From the NCBI GenBank assembly GCA_031841125.1, contig CM063108.1:51172122-51236121 (forward strand): 64,000 bases of DNA. The letters run 5' to 3'. The translations under genes were made by a program, and so were the position numbers. Position 1 is the stretch's first letter, and each line of letters starts with the position of its first letter. Below, piece after piece: positions 1 through 11,989 of this stretch. This DNA comes from Acanthococcus lagerstroemiae (lineage: Eukaryota > Arthropoda > Insecta > Hemiptera > Eriococcidae). The notes beneath the pieces are model-generated. The model did not search any database. It was not told the origin of the DNA and saw only the letters and a list, made by a program, of their open reading frames with translations.

Positions 1-2
1 GT

Positions 3-371
3 TTCAACGCTGTCGTCAAGCATGAGCCAGCTGAGGCGGCTCATCCTCCCCATGCAGCTCCCGTTCCTCAACATGGCCACGGCTTCATACCGCCACCGCC
101 ACCGCCACCGGTCGCGACATCGCTGACGCACCTTCAACAACCCGACGTGCTGCAAGCGCCGGTGCCGCCGGCGCTTCTAGGACCTCCGGCACCGATTGCG
201 CAGCCGGTGCGTTCGCATCTGCGTGCCGAGCCGAAACCTCGCAAACTGTTCTACGTGCTACCTCAGCAGCTGTTCTACCAACCGCAACCCGCACGACCTA
301 GTCCGACCCCCGTGCCGATACCCAGACATCAATACGTTTTCCCGAGACTGGGCTGGCCTTTTGCTTACTGA
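3..371 (+). CDS. Cuticular protein with RR-2-type chitin-binding domain, C-terminal part of last exon (5' truncated by window edge)
   Basis: The reading frame that begins at base 3 opens with FNAVVKHE, the last residues of the Rebers-Riddiford RR-2 consensus (…[13 protein letters not shown]…), and runs 122 codons to TGA at 369-371. What follows the domain is a Pro/Ala/Val/Gln-rich tail with a run of eight prolines and a QYVFPRLGWPFAY-like aromatic end, as expected for the low-complexity flanks of secreted cuticle proteins. CPR proteins bind chitin fibres in the procuticle; RR-2 members are typical of hard cuticle. The signal peptide and most of the RR domain must lie left of the window. The stretch is G+C-rich compared with its surroundings. 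A poly(A) signal follows at 598. The family call is firm; the exact orthologue cannot be named. Confidence 0.88.
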   Translation, partial: FNAVVKHEPAEAAHPPHAAPVPQHGHGFIPPPPPPPVATSLTHLQQPDVLQAPVPPALLGPPAPIAQPVRSHLRAEPKPRKLFYVLPQQLFYQPQPARPSPTPVPIPRHQYVFPRLGWPFAY

Positions 372-597
372 GTGCGATTTCTGAGCAACGTGCGACCGAT
401 GGCTGTGAGATAAGCTCACGTTTCGTAAAGAATGCACGAAATATGGCAGAGGAGTCAAACACCAATTGCTAAACGACTTTTAAGACTGTAACGAGTAAGT
501 ACTTTTTTAAATATATGTATCATCTGAAATCATGCGCGTACATAGGTTTATAATTTTTCTGAAACCATATTTTGTATAAGAATTTTGTTTGTACAAT

Positions 598-603
598 AAT
601 AAA
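598..603 (+). promoter_or_regulatory. Poly(A) signal AATAAA of the first cuticular protein gene
   Basis: AATAAA lies 227 bases after the stop codon of the cuticular protein exon, in an A+T-rich 3' UTR-like stretch (372-620). It is the first canonical hexamer downstream and is followed by T/G-rich sequence. Confidence 0.7.
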
Positions 604-1974
604 GAAACATTTTAAAATAAAACATTTTCAATGTTTACATGAGCAAAATTGTCTTGTTTCGGAAGGGTCTGAGCTGTGCTTGGCGAGCACTCCCACGAAA
701 TTTTTAGAAAATGAAGAATACTAGTCAAACTAGCACGTCACAATCAGAATGTATACTGAATGTTATATGTGCAGTAGTTTATATGCAAAGGCAACACTGA
801 TGTATCAATGGCCAAAAGCGAAGAAGTCCTATCTCCAAAAATGCGAATTTTACAGGGCAGCCAACAACTGTTCTGCAATATAGTACAACTACATTTTTGC
901 GGTTTTACACACAATACGCTTCGAATTCGACGAGAGAAGTGGTTGCACTGACAGCGGAGAAAATTCCTTTTTAGAGTTGCCAATAAATCGAATTCGATAA
1001 AAGATAGAAATAAGACTTTTTCGCTCTTGGCCATCGATATGAAAGTGTGGAGCGTGCTTTTCCAAATCGCAATAAGTCCATATTTACAAAGTGTTCAGGA
1101 AGCACAAAAACTGCCTGCAGACATGAATTTTGATATTTCCCTCTGATTTTTTACAAAAGCTAGCCTCGACCTTAAAAAAATCTTTTTCAAAAGTTCAATA
1201 TTTGCGAAAACATAAGCTGAAGAAAACTTCAAAAACTGTACTCATTGCCGCTTTGGAATTGGAATACATAGCCAAGTGGTTTTACTGTTTGAAAGTGAAT
1301 CAGGAAATACTATAATAACCTGAAGGAAAATTTTTTTGTTTTGCGATAAAGGGATGTTCGTGACTTGCGAGTTTCCGATTTTGAGAAAAACAGGAAAAAA
1401 AATTAGTTACTGCATACTGGAAATGAATACTTCATCCATTAGTAAATTTGGAGATAGTGTGAAGGAAAATTATTTTTTTTTTACAATTTTACAAAGAGAT
1501 ACAAAGACACTGATAAGTTGGAGCTTCCGTCATCTCATCCCCCCCCCCCCAAAAAAAAAAACACAACTTTACTGTGATTTGGAAAAGCATTCTCCCTATG
1601 GATGGACAAAAGGTTCTTTAACTATACTACCTCTACCTCCTCCACACCGGTACCGGTTAAATTCACCACTGCACCATACAACTTACTCAGGTTCTCAATT
1701 TTTACAAAGGCTGCGAAGCTTCTCTTCATCGAATAAGGTAAGCCAAGCAATGCCCCCCGGACTTCAAACATCAAGTTGATTTCACATATAATAAGCGGAA
1801 ATAACAAGCAGAGCGCAAGAGAGGGCCGCGGGATTCCCTTCGGCTTCAATTAGAAAGGACGCCTGAAAAAACAAAACGAATGAAGAAGAACGCCAGAAGG
1901 AAGGAACAAAAACCGAGCAATGAAGGATGATCGAAGAAAAAAGAGAGGAAAAATAAAATAAAGAACTAAAATCC
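604..1974. other. Intergenic, no gene recognised
   Basis: A+T-rich DNA with scattered stop codons in all frames. A short C10/A10 homopolymer pair lies at 1541-1560. Short open frames at 1336-1779 and elsewhere have no coding character and resemble no family I recognise. Confidence 0.6.
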
Positions 1975-2965
1975 AGTCTTTCAGAGCCTTAAAAGGCCGT
2001 AAAATGTTTATAAATCTGGAAGGGTTTCAAGAAGAGTCCTCAACGGATCTCGAAGAGTTTTGCACAAGTCTAGAAGAACCTTACAGGAAGAATCTTCAAC
2101 AGATCTCAACCGTTCTAAGCGAGTCTTCAACAAACCGAAAAAAGTTTTAAACAAATTCAAAAAAAAAAAAAAAATCAGGAGGGATTTTAAATTATCTTTA
2201 ACAACTCTGCCAAAGTCTAGAAAGATGTATTAAACAAGTCTGAACAAGGCTTACACAAATCTGAAAGGGTTTTAAAAGGTATCAGTAAATTTTTATTAAG
2301 TCTCTCAGAATCCTAACGAGTGACACAAATTCTGGAAGAGTTTAAAATAGTCGCAAAAACGTACGGATACATTTTAGAAGGTCTTAAGAAAATCTGGAAA
2401 AACCTGAATAAGTCATAACAAGCCTTTTACAAAACTATAAGTGTCTGAAAGAGTTTTCAGAGGTTCAGAAAAATCTGTAATGATCTCACAGAGTTTTAAA
2501 ATGTCTTGAACATCTGAAACAATCGTAAACAAGGTTTAGAGGTTTCTGAATGAGTTCAGAAGAATTTTAAACAGTCTTAAAAATGCCTGTATAAGTCTAC
2601 AACAAATGTGGAAAGGTTTTAAAGGATTCCAAACAAGTCTGGACGAGTTTGAACACGTCTGAACGAGTATTCACGAGACTGAAAGTGTCTTAAGAAGTTT
2701 TCAATAACATTGAAAAAGTTTTAGAAAACCTGAATAAGTCTGGAAGTCTTATGAAATTTTTCAATGGCTTAAATGAATCTGGAGGAGTATAGGCAAGTCT
2801 GAAAGCCTCTACAATTTCAGATTAGTTCCAAAGGTTCTGAACGAATTTCAAGGAGTCTTGAAAAGTCGTAAAAGATTCTGGAAAGTTATAAAAGATGAGT
2901 TTGAAAGATTGCTAGTAAAGTTCTGAAAGATTTTTAACAAGCCTAAAAGAGTCTGAAGGAATCTT
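1975..2965 (+). repeat. Degenerate short-period repeat array, GTCTGAAAGAGTTTTAAA type
   Basis: About 1 kb made of imperfect alternations of two ~11-base words, roughly AAGTCTGAAAG and AGTCTTAAAC, giving an overall period near 22-24 bases. No two units are identical, so it is old or was never homogenised. Phase drifts, which rules out a simple coding repeat; all frames carry stops. Relatives occur at 3365-3900 (same strand), 48430-48930 (opposite strand) and around 60170-60260 and 60475-60540. Confidence 0.65.
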
Positions 2966-3364
2966 CAACGGCGATAATAACAAATTCTACCGATAGTAAT
3001 ACTGAACTCACGTCGAATAATGCTGAATGTCACTCATCACCCATCAACATTTCCAGCGTCTTCGAATGAGCGTTTAATCCCAAGCAGCGTAAATGAGGGT
3101 AAAAAAAAAGGAAACTTTCAGGATTTGGGGAAGGGAAGGGGGAGATTTGTCTCTTCAGGATATACAATAGAAAAAATACGTTTAGGTCGTATTTTGAAAA
3201 ATTATGACATTTTTGACGGTAAAGATCGTAAACAGAGTTCCTCGAATCTTAAAATTTGTAAAAAAGAAAATAATAAGTCAACGGATCCCAATTTTTGAAT
3301 TTAGATTCCCCTTCCTTCTAAAAGAAAAGAGTTTCACGGAATGTACCTACTTCACCATATTAAT
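2966..3364. other. Unassigned spacer between two blocks of the degenerate repeat
   Basis: Contains a 92-codon open frame (3020-3298) with Lys/Asn/Ser-rich composition and no recognisable motif. It lacks the repeat words seen on either side, so it may be an insertion into the array. No terminal repeats or target duplication could be found. Confidence 0.4.
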
Positions 3365-3900
3365 TTATTAAGACTAGAGGCGTCTTGAAAGCTCTAAAAG
3401 AAGCTCAATGTATTGCTTTCAAATTACTAACATGGCCTTTGAATAAATCTAGAATCATCTTAAACAACCATGAGCCAGTTTTGAAAGATTTCGAACAAAT
3501 TTGACAGGCTTAAGGAGTCCTGAAAAGATAAAGCCAAGTGTATAAGAGTCTTAAGTAAATTTGAAAGAACCTGAATAATGTTTAACGAGTCTCTAACAAA
3601 TCTAGAAGAGTCTTACAAAATTTGAACACGGTTGAAAAGATCTGAAGTAATCTCGAATACGTCTAGAATAGTCTTAAAACACGATGATCCTGAAAAAGCC
3701 TTAGCGTATATTCAACAGTTAGCAGGGGCCTTACGGAGCATGAAACATGCCAGAAAGGGACTCAAGGAGGTTTTCAAAGCTCTCATAGAGTTTTAACGAG
3801 TCTCAAAAAGTAGTAGCACGTCTTTGAGAAGTCAAAAACAGTCTCAAACGAGTCCTGAAGAATCTTAAACAAGTCTAGGGAAGTCTTAAAACGTCCCAAA
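3365..3900 (+). repeat. Second block of the degenerate GTCTGAA/GTCTTAA repeat
   Basis: Same word grammar as 1975-2965 (for example GAGTCTTAAG, AAATTTGAAAG, AACAAATCTAGAAGAGTC), same strand, similar drift of period. The two blocks are probably one array interrupted by the 2966-3364 spacer. Confidence 0.6.
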
Positions 3901-6900
3901 CTGCGTTATATTCACACGGGGGCAAACGAAGAATGTACCAACTGCCTAACAGAGCTAAGAAGAAAAACGGCACCTGAAAAAACTATCTCAGCGAGAAAGA
4001 AGAAGGAAATAAGAATAGCAAGAAGAAAAAGATAAAATGAGAAAACAAGTTCTTCTGGAAGGGGGCATGCTTGGTAATGATTTTTCGTGAAATGAATTTC
4101 GCTTGAATGGTGCACTGGACCCCAGCCGCGAACAAAGAATAGCTAGTTTCCCACATATTTCTTCTAGAGCAGCCCTGTTTCTGAGTAGAACCATTGACTT
4201 TACTCAATCGTAAAGCTTGTCCGTCGTTTTCAGTTACAACACTTGAGAAATTCCAAAACAGTCTGCACGTTCATCCAACCATCAACCATAACATTGACTT
4301 ACTGATTACTTCGTGATTTACGACTCGTGAGTCTGCCCAACCGCGTTCGATCACTTTCAATCTCTCTATTAGCTCCCACAGGCATCAGCGTTGTAATTAG
4401 TCGACTATTAATTAAACACGATTCCGAAAACGGCAGTAAATCACAGCGAATGCATACTGCAACACAGTGCAGCGCGCACATGAACGTACACGTAGATACA
4501 TGTCCACGTCGACTTCCTCACAAAACTCCCTTGATTTATTAGCCGTATAGATTTAATTCGAGAGTAATCAAGCACTTATGAAGCAAGGCCGTCATTGCAA
4601 CCATAAAAATCCGTCGATATTCGACATCGATTTTTCAACACGGTTCACACGCTTAACTTATACCATACCTACTTACAGAGAATCATGAGAGGAGAGAGTG
4701 CAGTTCAGAACCCTGACGACTGGAAATCTAATACTAAATCAGGGTGCGGGAGTGGGTGAGAGTTAGAAACCGAATGATACAATCAACATTTCAGAAAAAT
4801 CGAGGGTAAACTTATCCTGCAACGACACACTATACTTTTTAATGCAAGCAGCTGAGAAGGGAACGAAATTTCAAAATTCTGTTTCTTAAAGAATCAAGAA
4901 CTCCGTTTAGTCCCACACAGGGGCTGGGGGTCGATCACTTCACTCTTTCTAAAGAAACGATATCGAACAACTAATCTAAATCGTTTGTTTTCGCTTCGCT
5001 GAATCTGAACACCCTATCAGATGGGGATGTTTGAACAGCACCGATTTAGGACCTAAAATAAAAGTTTTATGATTCAGAGGAGCGAAAGCGATTTGACTCA
5101 AAAGATCGAACAAAATATTGAAATACAGATTTGTGGATGATTCATTTTGAAAACTAAATTAGATTTTTTCATCAGACCTTGATATCCGCTCCCAAAATTG
5201 AAATTTTAGTTTTAAGAGGAGGAAAAACCGACTCGAAGTGGAAAATCAAAGCGTCAAAATACGAATCTTTTGGATCGTTTAGTTCCAATATGTCATCAGA
5301 TTACGCATTTAGGAACTCAAAACATAAGCTCCGCAAAGAAAAACTAGAATTTTAACTTTAAAGCAAAGTTATACACACATTGTCGGGAAGTCAATGTTGA
5401 ATGGATCATAAAGATGAATTTTCTCTTCCGTTGCCTCACAGCGGGTTTTTGAAGACAATTTAAAATGGACAAAAACGATTGGAACTTAAAATGACCAAGC
5501 AAAATCGACTAGATCTGAAAAAGCGATGAAGAAAGAATATCAAAATTGAGTTTTTAGTCACTGATTTTAATATCTGCTTCAAATTTATTGTTTTGTGAAC
5601 TTCGAACTTACATCCTTGAAATCCTATTATCACTTCACATTTGTATTGAATTTTTTAATTTTATTGGAAAAACTATTTTTCTTTAGGTTATTACATTGTT
5701 AGAAAGCTTGTGGGAACAGAAGTACCAAATTGTAGCGAAAGTTAATTTTTTCCCTTTTTCGCCTCTCTGTAAGTAGAAAGACAACTTGAGATAGGTAAAT
5801 CTGATTCGACCTCGAGAACCAAGAAAACATCACGATTAGGGATCTTGGTCACGGATCCAGAATGTTATTGTCTGGAACCTCTAAATTCAAATTTTAAAAC
5901 GAAAAATTCTGTTTTATTAACAAAATTGTTTCACATTTGTACACTGCATATTTTGTTCAACTTTTGAAAAGAATAGATTGAAATTAAAATGGAAGTATTG
6001 GTTCAGATGTCATTTTTATACAAACCGTGTTGAAGCACTCGTGTGAATTAACATCCACAAGAAAAAGGAGGAAAAATACTCCTTTAAAGAAAGAAATCTC
6101 CTAAAAGAAGCTAGTCGAATAACAAAAAAAATTAGGATAATTGAAATTCTAAGTTGGGAAAAGTAACAAGGCGTTTCCATGGTGGCTGATTTTGAAATAA
6201 ATTGTATTCATATTGTTCATCAGGTTCCATCTGAGATGTTCAAATTAAATAAAATATGCTATGAATTTTGGGGGCCCAACTCGGGAGTCAGATCACATAA
6301 TCGAAATAAGAACTGACTAAAATAATCTTTCAATAGTTCTCTAATTTTTTAATTTATTTTTTAAACTTGTTGATTGCACTTTATATTTTGCGATCTATTT
6401 TCTGTGCGATGCAGGATGAAAAATTTCGATATTCTTCAACGATTTTATAATTCCACTGCACACGAGCTTCATAATAATGTTCGTGAACATGACTCATGTA
6501 AAAATTGCGAGATCGTTACTCTCATCATGAAATTTGGATTCTGGGGGCATCAGAAATTTGATACAATTTTCGAAATAAGAGAAAACCAAATTTCAATAGC
6601 GTTTTCAATTTTTATGGCTGCCGCGAGTTTGCCAATAAAAATTTCTTTCTTGATATTAGCATCTCTGGTGGAGATGAGAAAATTCAGATTTTCTTAAAAT
6701 ATTTATTCTTCACTTGACACCAACTTTCTGATGACGTGCTTTAATTATTCGTTCGATTTGTCAAGTCAACTTCGTTTATTCAAAGAATAAAGTTGTTTTT
6801 TTGCCATATTAAATTCGGAGCTGGATCGAAGATCTGAAATAACATTCGCAATCAGCAACTCAAAAGACCACTCTATTTCGATAGTTGGTCCAATGTGTTA

Positions 6901-7194
6901 TACGTGACCTGGACCGATGAAATGGGAGTATTGTGTCAGGAAATCAATTTTCACTTTTTAATCGATTCTCTAAGAAGAATGTCCGCTCTTTCCGACGGAA
7001 TCGGTCGTAGGTCCCAGTTCCACTTTTTTTCTCCTCTAAAAGTTGACAAAATAACCCCTTTCCTTTTCCCCTATCACTATTGCGAAAAAATCCAAGTACG
7101 TATCTTCTTGCGCAAAGAAGTACCGCTCATTTATATTCTTAGTTCTTCTTGAAACCTCATTTTGAAATCTTCACTTAAATTACAAAACGCAATC
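3901..7194. other. Intergenic, A+T-rich, no gene recognised
   Basis: About 3.3 kb with no convincing coding frame. Between about 4980 and 5600 words such as 'catcaga…ttagga/cctaaaat…aagttt…gaggag' recur loosely, suggesting an old diverged repeat, but I could not define a unit or boundary. The open frames at 6374-6697 and 6895-7152 are short, of biased composition and without motifs. Confidence 0.5.
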
Positions 7195-7202
7195 ACAATA
7201 AC

Positions 7203-7346
7203 CAGCGGCGTAGCCCTGGTGTTCCAAGAGTGTGGGATGGTCTTGACTAAAATAAAAAGGAGTTAGAGGGGCTGCTAAAATTGGAAAAAACACTATTTGA
7301 CGAAATCGCAAGGGGGTCCAGACCCCTGCCCTTGGCTACGCCGCTG
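7203..7346. mobile_element. hAT-type MITE, CAGYGGCGTAGCC family, 144 bp
   Basis: Starts CAGCGGCGTAGCCCTGG and ends CCTTGGCTACGCCGCTG, an inverted terminal pair. It is flanked by ACAATAAC (7195-7202) and ACATTAAC (7347-7354), an 8-bp target duplication with one mismatch, the size made by hAT transposases. It has no coding capacity. The inner part (GCTAAAATT…GACGAAATCGCAAGGGGGTCCAGACC-like) recurs at about 36415-36490. Confidence 0.8.
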
Positions 7347-7435
7347 ACATTAACAATTACTGTAGCTTTAACTATGATTCAGGATCCGTAACTTTATGAG
7401 GATTCACGATTGTCAATAACAGAACAACAAAGGAC

Positions 7436-7693
7436 GTACCGAAGAGTGTTTCCTGGTGGGATGGGAGGCAAAAATTGTGACAATTCCAACTGACTTAACC
7501 TAAAATTCCCAAGTATCAAGGCAAAAAAAAAAAAGGCTTTGAGTTGTTGGATTTTCCCAACTCAACTCAATTGCAAAGTATTGAAGCAAAAAGAAAAAGA
7601 AAAAAAATGGTAAATTTTCCCACCTGCCGAGTAAAAAATTCCTACGGATGGAGGAGATAAGTTGCCGCCACCCTCCCTATCGGTACGTTCCTG
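7436..7693. repeat. Dispersed repeat / putative MITE with GTACCGA termini, copy 1
   Basis: Colinear with 16241-16411, including 'gtaccgaagagt', 'ccaactgactcaac', 'aaaattcccaag', 'gttttcccaact', 'gagtaaaaaatt' and 'tatcggtacgttcctg'. The ends are inverted with respect to each other (CGTACCGAAGAG versus the reverse complement of CTATCGGTACG). This copy is longer because of A-rich expansions near 7523 and 7595. No coding potential, so a non-autonomous element is likely. Confidence 0.6.
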
Positions 7694-8210
7694 CCAAAAA
7701 GCTGCTGATCTTTCAATTTGCCAATAAAATTTTCACTTCTGTAGCAGCACTGTTGATTTATACCTTCAACAAAATGAAACTAGATGTTCTGACACGTGAG
7801 ACACACATGAATGTTCTTTTGGATGATCGTAACCGTGGCAACGAAGAAACATGGTTTTCTTGATAACTTTTCTCGTCATACTCCCATTTCATCAGTCCAG
7901 GTCATAATATTTGAAATTTCCATGCTGATGAACCTTGTCTTTTAGCCCTCCGTTGGAGGAAAGGAGGAGCATTTGTTGGGCCCAGAAACGAGAGTTTAGT
8001 ACTTCGAAATTCAAAACCATTCTTGGTCCTGTGTTGATCCAACAACGCAATACGACAATACAACCATCCACATATGAAACCTATGGGTACGTTTTGTGGG
8101 GTCAAAGGATATAAGTAGAATGGAAGGACTAGAAATTTTGAGAATCCAGAAAGTATAAATGTAAATTTGACACTAATATTGCTACTAACGCCATTGGACC
8201 GCCGTTCAAG

Positions 8211-8485
8211 GTGGACTCGATGCTTAGGTATCCCGGATTACGCCCGGGGTGTAAAGCGGGTGTAAGGGCTTTAGAAGAGTGCATTCAGCAATGAGCCCGG
8301 TAGCTACCCTGATATACCATCGGTAAGTCCGGGTGAAAAAGGGGAGAAAGAGGACTTATTCCGGGTAGTGTCGCTGATTGGTTGAAAATTTCTATGACTA
8401 TGGTGTAAACAAGACGTAAAGTGGGTTGAAAAAGGGTAGTTTTCGGCGGGTGTAAAAAGGGTGTTTCATCAAGCATCGGGATTCA
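8211..8485. repeat. Possible short element with GATGCTT ends and GGGTGTAAA words
   Basis: 'ctcgatgctt' near the left and the complement 'aagcatcggg' near the right could be inverted ends. Inside, 'gggtgtaaa' and its variants recur about four times (8249, 8400, 8450, 8457). No target duplication was found, so boundaries are provisional. Confidence 0.3.
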
Positions 8486-8690
8486 GACAGTCGTTATTAC
8501 AACCAACTACATCATACATATTGATTGATAATTTCCAGGTGACCCGCAGACATGTGGAATTCACGTAAGTAATATACTCTATATGTATATTGTACGCTTA
8601 AATTCAAGCTCAATGTACTCAACGTTGGAGTCATGTTCCAAGCTCCAGGATTGCCTTCCACCAACTTCAACTGCGACAGTAACTGAGGTT

Positions 8691-9212
8691 GTTTCAGAAG
8701 ACAACGAGCCATTTTTCCTTCTCGAGTTTGAAGGAAAATGGGGGTCCTGGGTATTCATCCGATAATATACCGTTTCACAAAAGCGAGACCTTATTCTTAG
8801 AATTTTCTTTGTTGAAGAGGAGAGGATTGATACAACAGTTCCCTGCCCCCTCAGCCCCTGTTCCATAGCCTACAAACACTAAACATATGTGGTGCGTCAC
8901 GAGAAGACATACCTCAGGGTGATGAAGGCTGAAACTGAGATTTTAACTAATTTTTATAGAAGTAAGCTCACGGGGAATCCAATGCAACTTACCGCAAGTT
9001 AATAGCTCTTTTCCCAACTAAGATATATCGCTTTGAAATCAGAGCATTCCAAAATGTAATTTTTGAGAATTTAATATCCGAACGCTACCCTGTTTGAAAA
9101 TTCTAAGAATAAGGACTCGCTTTTGTGAAACGGTACATTATCGAATGAATACCCAGGACATCCATTTTCCTTCGAACTCGAGAAGGAAGAATGGCTCGTT
9201 TTCTTCTGAAAC
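8691..9212. repeat. Long inverted repeat (arms 8691-8807 and 9096-9212)
   Basis: The left arm, starting GTTTCAGAAGACAACGAGCC, matches the reverse complement of the right arm over about 117 bases with roughly ten differences (about 90% identity). The loop is about 290 bases. Transcribed through, it would fold into a long hairpin. It could be the remains of a foldback element or an inverted duplication; no target duplication or coding frame was seen. Confidence 0.8.
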
Positions 9213-9586
9213 AAAAAAATTCTGAACAATGTTTCCGTCGGCGCAATAAGCTGAAACTTGCATGATGCGCAGGAAGAACTGTATTTAAAATAACAGAAGT
9301 GTTTCCCGAGAGGTGGCGCTTGTGAAGCTCCTCTAGGAAGCGTAGTTCCAGATTATAATATTATGTAGACAGATAAGTCTCTTTTTTTTTAATGCTACCA
9401 AGGGTTGGTAAAAATGTCGAATTAGACCTCCGCAAGTTGATACAGTGTTGGCAAGAAGATGAACACCAACTTCCCATTGAAAACTCAATTTCACTAAAAC
9501 TTAGTTTTTCACCTTATGTTATCTCTACTGCAAAATTAGGATTTTCACCTCAAAGTATGTTTTCTCATGACGTGTCACATACATAA
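9213..9586. other. Unassigned A+T-rich spacer
   Basis: No recognisable gene or repeat between the inverted repeat and the G+C-richer block that follows. Confidence 0.5.
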
Positions 9587-9972
9587 TTATTTCTGCACAC
9601 GCATACGGGCGCCTCCAATTTGGTTCGTCAGAAAACATTCCGTCTGCATCGTGTCCAACCCATTAGCATCGAGTTCAGACTTCACAAAGCGTTTCGAAAC
9701 GTGCCGACGATGAAAAGAGCGAGAAAAAACGGCTCCCGCATTTCGTGTGAAGTCGGGGATCGCCATAACGACTTCTTTACGCAGATGCCCGGCGAATCGC
9801 CGATTCCATCCTCTGCGTTGTTGCAAAACCGTTTCCAAAAACGAACAACAAAAGCGCGAACGTTCGAAAACCGGAGAAAAATAAAATCGCTCTCTTCATT
9901 CGAAATCGTTTAAAACGCATTACGACATCGGGCGACCAAACGAACGTAAACATTCGACAGCGGGTCAGTAGG
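9587..9972. other. G+C-richer block, possible untranslated exon or old gene fragment
   Basis: Composition shifts to more CpG and 'cgttcg/cgaaac' words. Open frames exist on both strands (97 codons at 9620-9913 +, 83 codons at 9587-9838 -), but neither has a motif I recognise. The block ends in TCAGTAG followed by GTAAGTTCAG at about 9971, a good match to a 5' splice site. This could be a non-coding first exon; equally it may be chance. Confidence 0.25.
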
Positions 9973-10009
9973 TAAGTTCAGTAAAAATTCAAGGGAAAAT
10001 GTCATTAAC

Positions 10010-10234
10010 ATGCTCAGCCACGATAGACTTGTAGCTGGCTGTGGCTGTAAGAAGACGAGGCAAGGACGGCCGAGACGAGCAAAAGTGAAAAATCAGTCAC
10101 AATTAATAATCGGAATAGTAAGTACGTGGAACGTAACGAGCATTTTGAATACCGCGAGGTGTTTACTCTTGATGACCGGTAATTTCAACGGTATTAACCT
10201 TATTCACGCAGTGCCAGAGATGAAGAGTACGTAG
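10010..10234 (+). pseudogene. Possible N-terminal fragment of a LINE endonuclease domain
   Basis: The frame contains IIGIVSTWNVTSILN, which resembles the TWNVRTL start of the apurinic endonuclease domain in insect non-LTR retrotransposons, preceded by a basic stretch. The similarity covers only about 25 residues and then stops, so this is a weak call. No RT follows on this strand. Confidence 0.35.
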
Positions 10235-11129
10235 GCATAATTTCATATGCTTACCCAGTAGGTGGCAATGGCAGGTCCGACTTGACGCCTCTGACGTTAG
10301 GACACCAACACGCAGCGTTTTACGATTCTCTCTAGTCTAGAAAAAAATGCGATCATCGATTCCAATCGTCGGAATATCAAGTTAACGCTTGCAAAGTGAG
10401 CACTTCGGAAAACACCGCCTTTGGTTACCGGGGGGGGGGGCATCTGGAGCAACACGCAACACTTTCTTTGGAGAGGGGTTGGTGAAATTTGAATTATGCG
10501 ATCCACAAAACTAATCGCAAAACTGCTAACAGAGGTGTCGCGAACCATGTTGGCGTGGAGAGGTGGAAATAGGTTACAAATACCGACTCGGTAACAAATT
10601 TTTGTGCAGGCGAAAAAAATAAATAAATAAATAAAATAATAATAATAATAATAACAAACAACCAATGACTGTTATTGTTTCTTGACTAATGTCCAAAATG
10701 CGGATCAAATGGCCAAGAAAACCGAGCGAAAATTTGGTGAAAAATAGGGACAGCGAATGATAAATGTTCAACGTCGACTCAATGGCTGAAACCTGCCCAA
10801 AACTTACAAAAATACTCACTCGATAATACAAAAGTATTTTATCCGAAAAAACAAACTTTTTCTGTCTGATATCTAGAAAGCAGACTAACTTCCACAACTT
10901 ACAAAAAAGGCGGATTTGATAATATAAACATTTTTTGTAAAAGCCAAAATGTGAAAGAAAAATTCATGAATTCATCTTATTTTTTGAACGATGTTCAAAC
11001 TGCTGATTAAAAATTTAAAAATCAAAAGAAAATTTTTTGGGAAAATGCAAAAATGCGGACTCCATGCATAAATTGTTTGATGCAAAGGAGAAAAATTAAT
11101 ATGTAATTTCAAGATTTTTACACTTTTTT
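10235..11129. other. Unassigned, with simple repeats
   Basis: Contains a G10 run (10431-10440) and an (AAAT)n/(AAT)n microsatellite at about 10617-10653. The open frames overlapping it are products of that simple repeat. No gene recognised. Confidence 0.55.
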
Positions 11130-11249
11130 TATTTATTTACAACCCTTTGGGTATTAAGTTCTTTTACACATTTCTATTTGCACTACCTGTGCCAAGGGTA
11201 AGACGGGGAAGCGGGATCCTCCCTGTCCTCAGCCTTCTCTACCCACCCA

Positions 11250-11967
11250 TTATTGGGTATGAGCCTCCCCCAGTTCCCTCACTTTATCCCTCCAGCTCCT
11301 TCTGTCCAGGGTATGTCTTCTCCACACGGGACCCAGCTCCTTGCGGAATTCATCTCGCCAACGGGTCAGTGGTCTACCTATATTACTTATGTAATCATCC
11401 GGGGTCCACCCTTCCACCCTTTTTTCCCACCTTCTTACCCCCAATCTTGAAATGTGGCCCCCGTATCTCCATTTATCTTTCTTGATAACAAGGCCAAGAT
11501 CTTCTAGGCGTGTTTTTGCCCTGATCTCTTTGATTTCCACTTTATCTCTTAGCCTCACTCCCAGCATGCTCCTTTCCATTGCTCTTTGAGTAACCTGAAA
11601 GCGCGTATAATTTGTTTTTGTTAATGCCCAAGTTTGAGCTCCGTAAGTTAATACTGGCTGTACACAGCTGCGCCAGACCGCCGCTTTTGTCGTTATTGGC
11701 AAACGACCTTTGAAAATCTGTGGCGTTTGCCAAAATTTCCTCCATCCACTTTGAATTTGATTTGATATTTCTTTTTCCCTAGCACTGTGGAAAGAAATTT
11801 TTTGGCCTATGTAGTCAACCTCCTTCACCCACTCTATTATTTCATTATTAATTTCGAATTTCTCAAATCTGTCGCTGCCACCACCTCCGCCCGAAAAAAA
11901 GTTCTCAAAATTATTTGGGCCTGATCGGACAATATTAACCTGTACTTTACTGGAGTCAAAGTTCAGT
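11250..11967 (-). pseudogene. C-terminal part of a non-LTR retrotransposon reverse transcriptase (RTE/CR1-like), 5' truncated
   Basis: Reading leftward from about 11967, an uninterrupted frame of about 239 codons ends in TAA at 11250-11252. It begins with the thumb-like KCQKLNFDSSKV segment and a Gly-rich patch. It then has VDYIGQKISF, IQSGWRKFW, PVLTYGAQTWALT, QRAMERSMLGVRLRDK, KWRYGGHISR, RWRDEF and WRDKVRELGEAHTQ. This is the usual tail of insect endonuclease-reverse transcriptase proteins, downstream of the catalytic FADD box. A TAA lies immediately 5', so fingers and palm are missing. This is a classic 5'-truncated LINE copy. The tail from 11250 to about 11130 is probably its 3' UTR. Confidence 0.88.
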
Positions 11968-11989
11968 TTTTGACATTTTTATGTTTTTA

